From: Volvox africanus
Lineage: Eukaryota; Chlorophyta; Chlorophyceae; Chlamydomonadales; Volvocaceae
Direction: 5' to 3'
DNA length: 64,000 bases
Assembly: GCA_030268105.1 (NCBI GenBank)
Contig: BSDZ01000004.1
Span: 2,095,001-2,159,000, forward strand
Shown piece by piece: positions 49,910 to 61,377 of the stretch. Below the pieces are notes generated by a model. The model saw only the letters and a list, made by a program, of their open reading frames with translations, had not been told where the DNA came from and did not search any database. The position numbers and the translations under genes were made by a program. Within the stretch, counting starts at the first letter, position 1; each line of letters begins with the position of its first letter.

Positions 49910-52655
49910 GGGGAAACTGAATGGGGTTCTTGGCGGAGAGTACGACCCATGTTGGCTGATGTTGTGGATCCGTGCATCGATGGACGAGTCGTATTAGCGT
50001 CATGCCTGACCCCCAGGTCTGTGCGCGGCAGCCCTAGCTGCTCCCGTCACCTCCATTCATAATGGCAGGGGAACAGCATATGGATTGCTCGCTTCTGGCA
50101 GTCTGGGGAGAGGCAGGGGAGGGACAGCCTCAATCTCCTCTAGGAGGTTGATTTTTACCGCATGGAATTCCGGAAGCCGTGAACCGCAGGGCATTCTGGA
50201 CGGGTGGGGCGGCCAGCGGCCTGGCAGAGATTTCGGCCTTGTTGTTGTTCGGTGTCTTGGAAGCAAACGGTGTTAAATGAGTAGTTGTATACTTTGCTGA
50301 GCAACGCTCCTTTAGTTCCATACACCTACACCTGCACACACATCGCTAAAGCACCAGTGCTATCTGGCGCAAAGATCGGGCGCCAGCGCACAATTATGTC
50401 CGAAAGGTTATGTCCGAAAGGTTATGTTCGGGGGTCAGAAGGGGGTTTGATTTACCGCGGTGAAGAAATGCTGAGGTTGAAAGCGGTACTGGAAAGTAAT
50501 CGGTAAAAGGTGCCTGTGTACCGATAGGTCATATCCTTTTTTAATAATCTTCGCAATCGCAGGGGGGATCGCTCCTAACCTCTTAAGCACGAGGCAATAT
50601 GCTCATCAAGATGACATCATGTTACATACAGCGGGATCAGGACCCCTGAGCAATCAATTGCAGCACACTGGGCACATCGCCTAACTCCTATTCACCATAT
50701 AGATAGATAAGCAGTCGGAAGGAATTATCGTGATGCAAGTTCGTGGCGCGACATCATAGCGCCGTTTAGACGCGCACGATTGTGACTTGACCAGGTCAGC
50801 AGAGGAGTCGAATCACTACCTATCGCCTTCGGCCAGGAATACCTGGGATGCAGATTCGGACCGCCCCCTCTTTTGAGCTTCTTTGGGGGGGAGGAGGAAT
50901 GGAACCCAATATCCTCTTTGGAGCAGGAGAGGGGGCCCCTCTATCGAGCTGTTGCTCAAGGGATTCACCGGCACCAGGGGAGGCCTCTTCCCTAACCGGC
51001 AGCGACGCATTCATTGCTCCCAGGGTCGGCATAGTTGGAGCCGCAGTTGGTCCGCATTATGAAGTGCCGTACAAATGGTTTGCTTCATTCCAGGTATCCC
51101 TGGAGGCCAGTTGGCAGCGGCCAATGCACCCGCCAATGCAACCGCCGCCTCTCCTGTCTCCTGGGCCGCCGTTGCTGTTGCTGTCGCAGGTTGTGTCTCC
51201 CAGCCCACCATAGCTTTGGCAGCTGCTGGTGGCACTGTTGGTGTCCCCCCCGCCCCCGCCGCCGCCGCCGCTGTGGCAGATGCTGCTGGCCGACTGTAGC
51301 TGCAGTGCGAGTCTCCACGACTCGGGCAACCATTTGCAGCCCCTGATGGCCACTGTGCGAGGGTCTCAGGGCAGTCCACCGTCAGCCCAAACATGTGGTG
51401 GTAAGCATTGACCGCAGGACCCAGCCGCTGGCGAAGCATGATATGGGTTGCTGTTCATTGAGTACCCCTGCCGTGGTGGGAGCTCGGGAGGCTGCACGCC
51501 GTTCTCTTCACAGGTGTCTCTTCATCGACATCATTTATTAGCAACTCTAAGCGGTGTCCCTTTGCTGGTCAAATGAGGTTTTTAATTCCATCCCTCCTTG
51601 CTGTCGACCTCACGGTTAAAACCGCGACGACATTGATGCGGGCTCCCAGTATTTGTAACCCAGAACCCAGACTCAAAACATAAGAAAATTATTAAACTTG
51701 TTCACATGTTGGTGATCCAGTGTTGATTCCAATCAGGAGTGGAATTGGATCCAAACCCGAGAGGATCCGAATTGGGTCGGGGCCTTGTTGAGTGATAAAG
51801 CCTGAATTGATGTATTTAGTTATTTGAACAAGGCTTGACTTTGCAAATTTGAGATAAACAGATTGACCATGCCACTCGGTTAGATCGGCTTTCGGCTATC
51901 AGTTCGGCTTTCGGTTAGATCGGCTTTCGGCTATCGGCTATATCAGTTCCATTATGCATGCAAGAACTACCCTATATTTTTAATAGAATAAGTTTTAGTC
52001 CAAAGATAAGCTTTGCGTGTGATTCCATTTTCCGTGTGACAAAACCGTATGTGAGTAAAATTGACTCGAGCGGGAATTCCAGTTATACGATGAGTTACAC
52101 AACATACAAATTCAATTATATACTTATTGGGAAAATACAATATTTGGCTATCACGTCATATCAGTTCTTATAGGAATTTGCCGCTTAAAGAGAGGAAACT
52201 AATCAGGATGACGATCAGCTAGTCAGTTGGCAGTAGCTGGTATAGGTATTAAAAGGTTCACGGCATTAAGAGTTCGGGACTTATCGCGAGGCATCGGGAA
52301 GTGGCTGGACTTTTCTGGACAGCAGGTGTACGACAGCTTCACTTATTCATGTTAGGATATAAAGGAGATTGGATTAAGTAGAAAAAAATCAGAGCATTTT
52401 CGTTAAAAATCTCACTCCATTGCGGCTTTGATATATTTCCTCATCTTGAATTATGCCATAGTCTCTCAACTATTAGCAATACCAGCACCATACAAAGGCA
52501 AGTATCCAACCAGGGGTCAATTGTTTTCAGTATTAATCAATATGTTTCACATGGCTAGTCCTTGGGATTTCTGGGGCCTCTATCCAGGCCATAATGCTTA
52601 TCCCTGGGCGTCCAGTACCGGTTCACATCGCTAACGGACTGCAGAAAGCTTTGAT
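49910..52655. other. Intergenic region between PAM and the first IQ-BAG gene
   Basis: This is the PAM 3' flank and the IQ-BAG promoter side. A threefold 15-bp repeat (TTATGTCCGAAAGG) lies near 50395-50430. A tandem array of GGTTAGATCGGCTTTCGGCT lies at about 51875-51945. An Ala-rich low-complexity stretch at 51075-51340 is open on both strands, but no gene could be built from it. The rest is AT-richer and stop-rich. Confidence 0.45.
51011..51439 (-). CDS. Ala-rich open frame, doubtful
   Basis: A 142-codon minus frame starts MLRQRLGPAVNAYHHMFG and is dominated by alanine, overlapping a plus frame of similar composition (51075-51299). GC-rich GCN repeats open frames in several phases, so no strand can be preferred. 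No domain was recognised and no splice partner was found. Confidence 0.12.
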   Translation of the reverse strand: MLRQRLGPAVNAYHHMFGLTVDCPETLAQWPSGAANGCPSRGDSHCSYSRPAASATAAAAAGAGGTPTVPPAAAKAMVGWETQPATATATAAQETGEAAVALAGALAAANWPPGIPGMKQTICTALHNADQLRLQLCRPWEQ

Positions 52656-55045
52656 ATGAGGAGATCGTGGTTCGATGAAGAATCCGACGATTCGGACTTA
52701 GATTCCTATGGGAGCGAGGCGGTCCGCTCACGGGCAGCTCCAATACCACGGAAGAGTGCGCGGCAGCCGCAGCCCGAGATGTTTTATGATCAAATGACCT
52801 GCCGGCGCTTCCGTGCCACTCCCCGGGACGTACCCTCGTGCAAGCCACCCAAACTCTCTGGGGCCGCAGCCTCCGCCGGCACCGAAGCTAACATATCTAA
52901 GGCCCGCGGCGCCTTGTCCAACGCATCGGGCGCTGCCCAGAAGCAGCAGACAGAACACCTGCAGCACCATCGTCAAAAAAATTATCCTCAGCAGCCTCAG
53001 CAGGGGGCGGCCCCGCGTACCTCAGCGCCGGCCGCTTGGCCCACCACGCCTGCCGCCGGCAACATTCCTTCCAGCCAGGTCCGAAACATTCCCGTCCAGT
53101 CAAAGTCCTCTTATGAGTCGGGGGTCACCGTTCCTAGGATTGTGCCTGAGGTGGGTTTGGCGCCAAGCCCCGCCACTGCTGTGGCAGAAGAGCCCGTTCA
53201 TTCCGCCTGCAATCGTGCCAAGGTCATTCTCCGAACTCCCGAACGGAAGCCAGTCCAGGTGGGTTGATTCCAGGGTTTGGGCTCCTCGTGTTCAGAAATG
53301 CAGTGGCGACGCAGTTCGAACATACATATACATGCAGACAGGAGCCTAAAGTGAGTACATGAGAACATGGACTGCTTCGCTCCTCCCACACCCCCGGATA
53401 TGTCAAACTTAGGTTAAGGCTTAGGGTGCTAAATGGTTCTAACGCAAGTCCTACCTTAGGCGGGGCAAAGGGGCAGCGGGTTCGTATTCCCGCTGCCTTC
53501 TTGCATATCCTCTTAAAAGGGGAGAGGAGGGGAGGGGGCAGCGGGTTTGTCTGCTGGCTGACAGCCGTAGTATTCACGATCCTGTATTGCGGTATTTGCC
53601 TTACTAAGGCTCGTGAGAGCAGCAAACCTACCGTTGTTGATAAAGTTAATACCCAGCGTCCTCGTTCTAATTGCCGGATACGTTGGCTTATGGTTTCATC
53701 CACGCTGACAATCGCTCCACTTCCGCTTCTCATTGTCCCCCTCTCTCAGGCTGCTCGTACCATCCAGCGCTGGTGGCGGGGCTGGAGGCTGTGGCGCCAC
53801 ACCCCCGCCTTGAGGGTGCTGATGGCGCTGTCGGCGGAGCTCAGGAGAGCCGCAGCTCTATTTCAGGAGTACATGGACGTCACTGAGGGCAATTTGACGG
53901 ACAAGCAACAGATGGAACTAAACGAGCTGGCCATGAGGGCGATTCTGAAGCTCGACAGGTGAGGGCACCTGTGCCTCCCGGTATCTCGGGGGGCGGGGGG
54001 GGATGGGTCATTACTGAGAGCGGGTCCATGAGGCTCCCCGGGGTCGGGCAGAAGCCAGGCGTTGGGAGCACATGCTTGCAGATCCCGCAACTCCACTTCC
54101 CTTCTGGACTGCCCCGGTCGCCGCCATGTGCCATCCTCTGAATCTCTGCGTTTGGTGGCGTCGTGTCTCACTTGCTCCGGCCTTTCCTCGATGTGTGATG
54201 CGGCCCCGGAGGACAGTTTGGAGGGATTGCCGCACGAGTTGAGGGCCCTCCGCAAGCATCTCACTGCGCGGGCCCTGCGCCTTCAAGATGAAGTACAAAG
54301 CGCATACGCCAAGTCCACCACGAGACCAGTGCAGCTTACGCAGCCGACTGGGACGGCGGCCGCACCTGCCGCCAGTTGCCGGGCACGGACGGAAGCCCTT
54401 GATTCCTGGCCAAAGCCTGCTTCACTGCCATCATCTTCCTTGCCCTCACCACCGCCGTCGCCGTCGCCGTCGCCGTCGCCATACGCATCATTATCCCGAA
54501 CGCCGACACCCCCCTCATCATCACGATTTGTGCCGACGCCGCCGCCGTCGCCGCCGTCTTCACCTCCGCCTCAGTCCTCTCCGTCTCCTCCGTCGTCGTC
54601 CACGTCTTCCTCTCCCGCTCTGTCGCCCTCCTCTTCAGCGGCTCTGTCGGACTCGTTCAAATCCTGCTCCGCAACACCATCCCTCGCAACTAGTCTTATC
54701 GACCCACTGCCAGGCCTCAGGGCGTGGGTGCTGAGCGACTGTCCGAATTCCGATACCGTCGTTGGCTCGCACGAGGAGACCTTCGAAGATGCGCTCGAGG
54801 GCGCGATCGCTGACCGCTGTGATGCCGTACGGGAGGGCGTCGGGTCTCCGGCGCTGTGGACGACGTCATTATCCTCTCGAGCGGCTGTGCGGAAGAAATC
54901 AGTGGCGCCGAGCACGGGGCTGACGGAGGATGCGGAGATGCCGGACGAGATGCCGGACGAACAGCACCGGAAAGGGCCTTGGTGGAGTGCGAGAGGGCTA
55001 TGGGGGCGCATGCGGAAGAGCCGGGGGCGGCGCAACCGGTACTGA
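52656..55045 (+). CDS. IQ-BAG co-chaperone, copy 1, 591 aa
   Basis: Exons 52656-53258, 53750-53958 and 54082-55045 join in phase (1776 nt with TGA). Exon 2 opens with a perfect calmodulin-binding IQ motif, IQRWWRGWRLWR (residues 206-217). BAG-like helices follow: ELRRAAALFQEYMD, then ELAMRAILKLDR (about 260-271), and after a 50-residue insert encoded by exon 3, HELRALRKHLTARALRLQDE (about 322-341). An IQ motif directly before a BAG domain is the layout of plant BAG5-7, which bind Hsp70 and calmodulin. The N-terminal exon is acidic then Gln/Pro-rich (DEESDDSDLDSYGSE). The C-terminal third is Ser/Pro-rich and low in complexity, ending in a basic RKSRGRRNRY tail. The insert between BAG helices 2 and 3 is unusual. 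The role as nucleotide-exchange co-chaperone is inferred from family. Confidence 0.78.
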
Positions 55046-55231
55046 GAGCTGTTCACAGCACCTATAGAGCTGTTTTCATATCGGGCGACTGCAGAGGAAA
55101 GGATGCCCCGAGTTGGGGGCGTATCGCGGAGATTGATGGAACGAAAAGGCGTGGTCTGTATCGCTGACGTTGGCGTAACTGCGATTGCAGCTGCCTCTTT
55201 TGATATAGGATATGGAATATGATGGAATACG

Positions 55232-55236
55232 TGTAA
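55232..55236 (+). terminator. TGTAA poly(A) signal of IQ-BAG copy 1
   Basis: TGTAA occurs 187 bp after the stop codon at 55045. Confidence 0.45.
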
Positions 55237-55388
55237 ATGTACAGCAGCAGGTTGTGATACATTTAGCTGAAGGCGATTTGATTACAAAATAAAGTTATAT
55301 TGTCCCAGTCCCCAATACCTCAGGTATGTGTTGAGGGACGCTTGGAGGGTTTTGCTCGTGCGTTGCAGGGAACCATGAGTCTTATGGA

Positions 55389-55422
55389 CATCTTCTGTAC
55401 TTATCTATAAGTACAGAAGATG
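55389..55422. repeat. 16-bp perfect hairpin after IQ-BAG copy 1
   Basis: CATCTTCTGTACTTAT at 55389-55404 is followed after two bases by its exact reverse complement (55407-55422). It lies about 150 bp past the poly(A) signal, so it is probably outside the transcript. It may be a foldback element end or chance. Confidence 0.8.
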
Positions 55423-57722
55423 CGGGTGCCGGCAACCCCTCGGCAGTCCATCAACCTCAGCTGAGGGCAAAAATGAAGATTGCGAGTTGCCAGTTATACA
55501 TGAGGCCCGAGCCGCCATTGCGGCCAGCCATCCTGAAGGCTAATATGTTTGCATTTATGTATTTATGTCTGCGTAGATTTATTATTTTTATGGTTCGTAT
55601 GTTGGTCTCCCACACGATAGCGGCCAAGTCATGACCCAGTTTGGGCTCCTCCCGTACACCAACAGACGTGACGTGTGATGGGGCAGCCCACAGGCGCCTC
55701 CCGAGACCGACACTGACGGACTATTTAACACTGACACGCGACGTGTGATGGCAGGTTGTTGTTTTTGTGGTGGTGGTGGTGGGGGGGAAAGGATCGTGAG
55801 CCGCCCGCTTTGAAGAACGTGAGAGCAGTGGCGGATGCCGTGGCTAACAGACTGACAGACATGCAATCAAGCCGTTGCTGACTCAGTCAGTGCTCACATA
55901 CCCTAATCGTATTTAGCTACGTCATACTAGGTCAGCTGTTAAGAATGATTAAGGTCCTTCGGATAGTAGCTGATGTGTCGCTGTCGGGGAATGTAACAAC
56001 TTTGTGATGGTGGCAGAGCCTTATAGCATTACAGTCTGATGTTCCCGACTGGCTTTGATTATATTAGGTTAGGTTCGCAGGACTCGTACGGCGCAACACT
56101 TTGCTTCTGCTGCCGGTAACGACTCGTGTGCTGCACATGCTGGCAATTATCAACATACCAGAACGTCAGTGCCCCAATGTGGCATCTGCTGCCACCCGCT
56201 GTGCGATCATCCGCATCCTGCTGTGTAACAAATATCACTTTTATTGCTTTCTCTCTCTCCTTTTCCTCCAACACCCCCCAAGGGATATCCACAAGCTTGC
56301 GGTCACATCCCCTGACATTCACTTGCCGAGTCTCCCATGCAGATTGGGTGGAATGATGACAATTACTGTGGGAGACGTGTCAATCATCATGTTGGATTTT
56401 GCGATCCATATTGATCTAACCACTGTACTTCGTTCACTCCACGCATTCCCGGGGATACTGGCCCTAAGCGGCTCGCGAACCTCTTGCCCATTACTCAGCA
56501 CGGAGATTAGAGAGTGGTGTAAGGCACCGGGTGAGGCCGTCTGGTCGTTGCGTTTACTCATATTGTCGATGGCTGCGGGTACACAATGACTAAGCAGTAG
56601 CCTGCAGGCGCGCCGAAAGGTACCCATATGTTCTTATTCACACAGCTAGTGAATAAAGTGACGTAGCGACGCTGTAACCTGCCAATGCCTCACGTTGAGG
56701 GGCTGTACATACGCCATGTTAACAATAAAGCATGCGCGGCCGAATCGAAAATCCCAAACTCCTTTCCCCTTTAACCCTGCGGTCAGCAAATCGCTTCAGA
56801 GGACCTGCAGCGAAGATTCGGACTGGGGCCTCATCCGCGACTGGTTGCCAAAGTTCGCTAAGACCAACCAGGCACCTTTTCCAGGGCGCCCATCGAACCT
56901 GCTTACACGGTAAGGAAGCATGGCTGGCGCCTGTCAACATTCCATTCCAGAAATTCGTAAGCTGCTGGTATAGTGTTGAATGGTGGACAAGCCACCCTAT
57001 GCTGATAATTGTGCACAAAGTGTGGCCCGAGGGGCTCTCGAGGAACGCGGTAGGGACCGGCCACCTGGACCTGATTTGTATCCAGGAGATTTCGTTCCTT
57101 AATTTATAATATTGCTGAGCTGCCCCATTAGTTTGCTAATCTCGTTTCTGGAAACTGGATTTGCATTACCAGATTTCGGTTTCCATTCCACGCTTGTCAA
57201 AGGAACTCTGGGATTGATACCAAAACTTACCAAAATATTTAAGTTCAAATACTACGTATTTTTAATCGATATGCATAAACACTGATGAACACGTATACAG
57301 GGACACTTCGATCATTCGTCAACGAGGTCCTTCCGCAGTCCTCTTCTCTTCATGATGCAACTATGAAAGTATGTGATATAAGATTTATAAATATGTCCCA
57401 GTTCATAAGTTCTAAGCTCCATTTCAGGACACTTCGTGGAGCTTCCGGAGTCGTCGCGAAGCAGTTCAACTGCTTCCAGAATCGGTTGTACTAGAGAACT
57501 GGTCACGACACTTTTGGGTGCTTAAAACTGCAGTCTAAGCAAATGTAATTTGTAAACCATGAAAAATCGTTCAGTGTCTAACACTTAGTGCCTCGAAAAT
57601 ACCTGCAAGCTTCTGTTGGGACACAGCTTTGGGGAATCTTTCACATTGCGTCAGAAATAGGCCCCCTTAAAACCGATCGACCTGTTTTTCCGTTGATCAG
57701 ATTTTCTTTTAGTATTTGCTAA
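55423..57722. other. Spacer between the two IQ-BAG genes
   Basis: No complete gene is supported. The plus frame 56101-56589 (162 codons) and the minus frames overlapping it have no recognised features. A plus stretch ending near 56911 (reading EDSDWGLIRDWLPKFAKTNQ, then a GTAAGG donor) looks like a single exon but no partner in phase was found. The stretch is less GC-rich than the genes. Confidence 0.4.
56716..56910 (+). CDS. Possible orphan exon, unrecognised
   Basis: From an ATG at 56716 an open frame reads MLTIKHARPNRKSQ, later EDSDWGLIRDWLPKFAKTNQ, and meets a good donor (CACG|GTAAGG) at about 56910. The following acceptor near 56950 leads quickly to a stop. It could be a first exon of an undetected gene, an upstream exon of IQ-BAG copy 2, or a relic. 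Confidence 0.2.
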
Positions 57723-60700
57723 ATGTTCCGCGTGTCCAATCCGTGGGACGGCTGGATGCGCCCAAGTGACGACGATGCCTACCCTTTTGCTATGCCCGCG
57801 TCCCACCTTCGGGCTTCTGCGCCGTTCGAGGGCTTTGGATTTGATCAGCCAGATGAATACCGATATCCTGGATACCGCACGGGCAGGTAAGGCTTAGAGG
57901 CCGATAGCGCTTTGCCGTTCTATGCGTCTTTTGGAACAGGACTCCTCTTTGACTGACGATAGGTTATTTCTAATCGAAATACTGAAATCTATATTTCATT
58001 ACAACTTTATATGACTATTAAGATCGGTCTTCCCCTCTGGGCCTCCAGCGAGAGGCAAAGCGAAGCGAAGCTCCCTCTTGCTGTCCTTTTGTCTGAACAA
58101 CTCTCCCAGCGGAGTTCAGCGGCCTGACGCAAGGATCAGCGCCGACTTCAGATGGGCTTTTAGGACCAATCTAGGCTTTCCAAATCCGAATTGACCATCG
58201 CGTCACTGACCGTTCCCTGTTTCTCGCCCTGGAACGAAACTGCACCTGCAGGCGGCATCCGACCATCCCTGCGGCCCTCTTTCCCGGCTACCCGCGCCAG
58301 CCCCGCCAGCAGACTTTCTTCCCGACATCTCCAGCTCCTCACGACCCGTACGACAGCCTCGCTGAACCTCCGTTCGTGTTCCACTATCCACGTCGAGCAG
58401 CAGCAGCTCCTGAACCCGCCTTTTACATGGGGCCTGCCCCCCCACAGGCCCCCCGGGGCCGTGCCGTTCCTCACCCCGCCGCCGAAGATGCTAATGCGAG
58501 TGACGTGGATTATGAGCAGGATGACGAGCACGGTCTCCCATTCCTCCTTCATAACGGTTGTGTGCTAAAGCCACCGGTCACCCAGCGGGTACGCCAACAC
58601 AAGCAGCCTGTGATGGTTGGTAAGCCGCAGCCGCTTGCATCAGCACCTCTGACTCAAAGCGGGGCCGGTGGCAGCAAAGCCGCCGTTTTCTCTGAAAGCG
58701 CGTGCCATTCAGACCCTGATGACGCTGATGGAAGTGACCCAGATGGACACCATCCTACTCTTGCCCGCGCTGGTGGGCGCTCTGTACAGCCTCAACCGGT
58801 GCTGGTATGGGATCCTCTGACGGGAAGAAGCTTTCGGGCCATCGTACCCGCTGCTGTTGCTGCCGCCACCGGTGCCCATGGTGTAGCTAGGGCCGCCAAG
58901 GGCGATGGCGGTAAGGACTCCGTGACGGCGGCAAGGGAATTTTCGACGAAGCCGCAGTGTGACTCCACAGCGCCTTATAACACACCAGCACCAGGGCCAG
59001 CAGCTGCAGCGGCGACGTCACCGTCTCGCGCCAACACGGCTCAAGCGGCGCGGGGATCTTCCGCCGCTGGCAGCGGTCCGACCCGCATTCTGGTTCGGTC
59101 GGTCGATAGCAATGACGCGGCCGCCACGAGGGGCCCCGGCATCGCCTCCGCCTCCGCCGCCTCCGCCGCCTGCGCCTCCGCCTCCGCCTCCGCCTCCGGC
59201 TCGCTGGAGCGTCAAAATAGCACCGCCCTGGTGACACGGCCACCGCTGGAAGTTGCTCTATCGCGAGGCCCGAGCGCCGTACTGCCCGCCGCTGTCGCTA
59301 CAGTCGCTGATGCCGACGCCGCTGCAGCTAGTGGATCCAGGACTGCCTCGACCATCAGGGCCAGTGCATCTCACGCCGCGGTGAGCACCGCTGCCGCGGC
59401 CGGCAGCACTGCTGCGGCGTCTGCGCGTGCCGGTTCATCCAGCATCGCAGAGTCCCAGGCCGTCCACAGCAAGGGCCCCATCGCGGCCGCTACCGCTCCA
59501 CGTATGACGCGCTCTATGGTACGTTGTCCCCATTTGCTTTTGCGTGTATGTGTAGATGTGTATGTTTGTATGAACTTATGTGTGTATGTGTATGTGTATA
59601 ATGTGCATTCTGACGCCCTTAGTGTTGATCTGCTAATCATGAAGCTCTCTCATCCTCAGCTCAATCCTCCAGGAGAGTCACACCCGCCTCCCTGGCACGA
59701 CCCCGTTTCTCATCGTCCCCCTCTCTCAGGCTGCTCGCACCATCCAGCGCTGGTGGCGGGGCTGGAGGCTGTGGCGCCACACCCCCGCCTTGAGGGTGCT
59801 GATGGCGCTGTCGGCGGAGCTCAGGAGAGCTGCGGCCTGCTACTACGGCTACATGGGCGCCACGGAGGGCAATTTGACGGACAAGCAGCACCTGGAAGTG
59901 AACGAGCTGGCCATGAGGGTGATTCTGAAGCTCGACAGGTGAGGGCATCTGTGAGGGCACCTGTGCGTTCCGGTGTCTCGGGGGGCGGGGGGGATGGGTC
60001 ATTACTGAGAGCAGGTCAATGAGGCTCCCCGGGGTCCGGCAGGGGCCAGGCGTTGGGAGCACATGCTTGCAGATCCCGCAACTCCACTTCCCTTCTGGAC
60101 TGCCCCGGTCGCCGCCATGTGCCATCCTCTGAATCTCTGCGTTTGGTGGCGTCGTGTCTCACTTGCTCCGGCCTTCCCCCGATGTGTGATGCGGCCCCGG
60201 AGGACAGTTTGGAGGGATTGCCTCACGAGCTGAGGGCCCTCCGCAAGCATCTCACTGCGCGGGCCCTGCGCCTTCAAGATGAAGTACAAAGCGCATACGC
60301 CAAGTCCACCACGAGACTTACACTGCAGCGTCAGGCCGCTATGGATCCGCCGCCGACTGCCGCTGCGGTACCGGAGAGCTTTACAGCCGACGCTGAGGGG
60401 GCTGAGGGGGCTGAGAGGGCTGAGGGGGCTGGGGGGACATCGCCTGCAACTGAAGATCTGGTGACTCCGGAGCTATCTCCAAAGTGTGATGCCACTGACC
60501 TAGCCGGGAGCCCAAGCACGGAGACGGCCGCTGCCGCCGCGGTGATGGGTTCTGAAGATGGAGTGTCAGGAAGTTCCGGCCGCCCCTCCGGCGCTTCGGT
60601 CGTAGCCTCCGGGGATCTGAGAGGGGCATCCGCCGCAACAGCGGCTGCCACCGCCAAGTGTGCACGTGCCCTTCGTCGTCGCTGCAAGCACGTTCGCGCA

Positions 60701-61180
60701 AAGCATGGTGGCGGTTTCGATCACCCCAGTGCTCCCTCCTTAACCAGTAAGAGCTTGTCAGCACCGGTGCTCAGGCGGCCGCAAGGTGACGACGTGAACA
60801 TCAGTCGGATCAGTGGGCGCCTCTTACAGCGTTTGAGGCGCCGGTTTGGAGCCTCAGCTGCAGCTGCCGCCGTAGCAGCAGCGGCAGCTGCAGCGGCGCA
60901 TTTGCCGCCAGCGGCCAGCAGCCGCCGGGGTGCCTCACAGAGCTCCGGTCAGGACGTATGTGTTCTTCGTAAGCAACGACATGTCGCGCATAATAAGCAG
61001 CAGCAACAACAGCAACAATCTCAACAATCACAACAGTCTCAGCAGCCTCAACACCAGCAGCAGCAGCCTGTTTTTCTTCGAGTAGTTGTTCAGTCAGATG
61101 TCGGGGCGGATGTCGACGGAGGGAGCATCCGTAGTTGCAGGAGCGCCATGTTCGTGGAGAGCGGGGTACAGACTGATTGA
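57723..61180 (+). CDS. IQ-BAG co-chaperone, copy 2, 915 aa
   Basis: Exons 57723-57886, 58252-59518, 59730-59938 and 60073-61180 join in phase (2748 nt with TGA). The first two exons encode an aromatic, Pro-rich N-terminus (MFRVSNPWDGW, later DQPDEYRYPGY) and a long Ala/Ser-rich region absent from copy 1. Exon 3 carries the same IQ motif (IQRWWRGWRLWR, residues 482-493) and BAG helices ending ELAMRVILKLDR. Exon 4 starts with the same 50-residue insert and HELRALRKHLTARALRLQDE. It then diverges fully into an acidic/Ala-rich tail with a polyglutamine stretch (about residues 860-885) and the end VESGVQTD. The core is almost identical to copy 1, intron included, which points to recent duplication or conversion. 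Short clustered residue changes (CYYGYMGAT for LFQEYMDVT) lie in the first BAG helix. Hsp70 and calmodulin binding are inferred from the family. Confidence 0.78.
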
Positions 61181-61372
61181 GGTCGTTGGTGATGGGTGTT
61201 TATGCTGCAACTGGACCCATCTTACTCTCTTGCTTGCGCAAATCGGTGAAACTGGTGTTTCCTTCATCGGTTCCGATGTGGCGATGTGCACTGTTTGAAA
61301 GGCAACAGCTGGTTAGGGTATGTCTGTGGGCGCCATCGCATTCGCGTTACCTAGTACCTAGTAGGTAAGGGC

Positions 61373-61377
61373 TGTAA
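61373..61377 (+). terminator. TGTAA poly(A) signal of IQ-BAG copy 2
   Basis: TGTAA occurs 193 bp after the stop at 61180, almost the same distance as in copy 1 (187 bp), although the 3' flanks are not similar. Confidence 0.45.

Noticed and set aside
54011..54298. 95-codon minus frame duplicated at 60002-60289
   Set aside because: It is the antisense of the shared IQ-BAG core, and its conservation is explained by the plus-strand gene.
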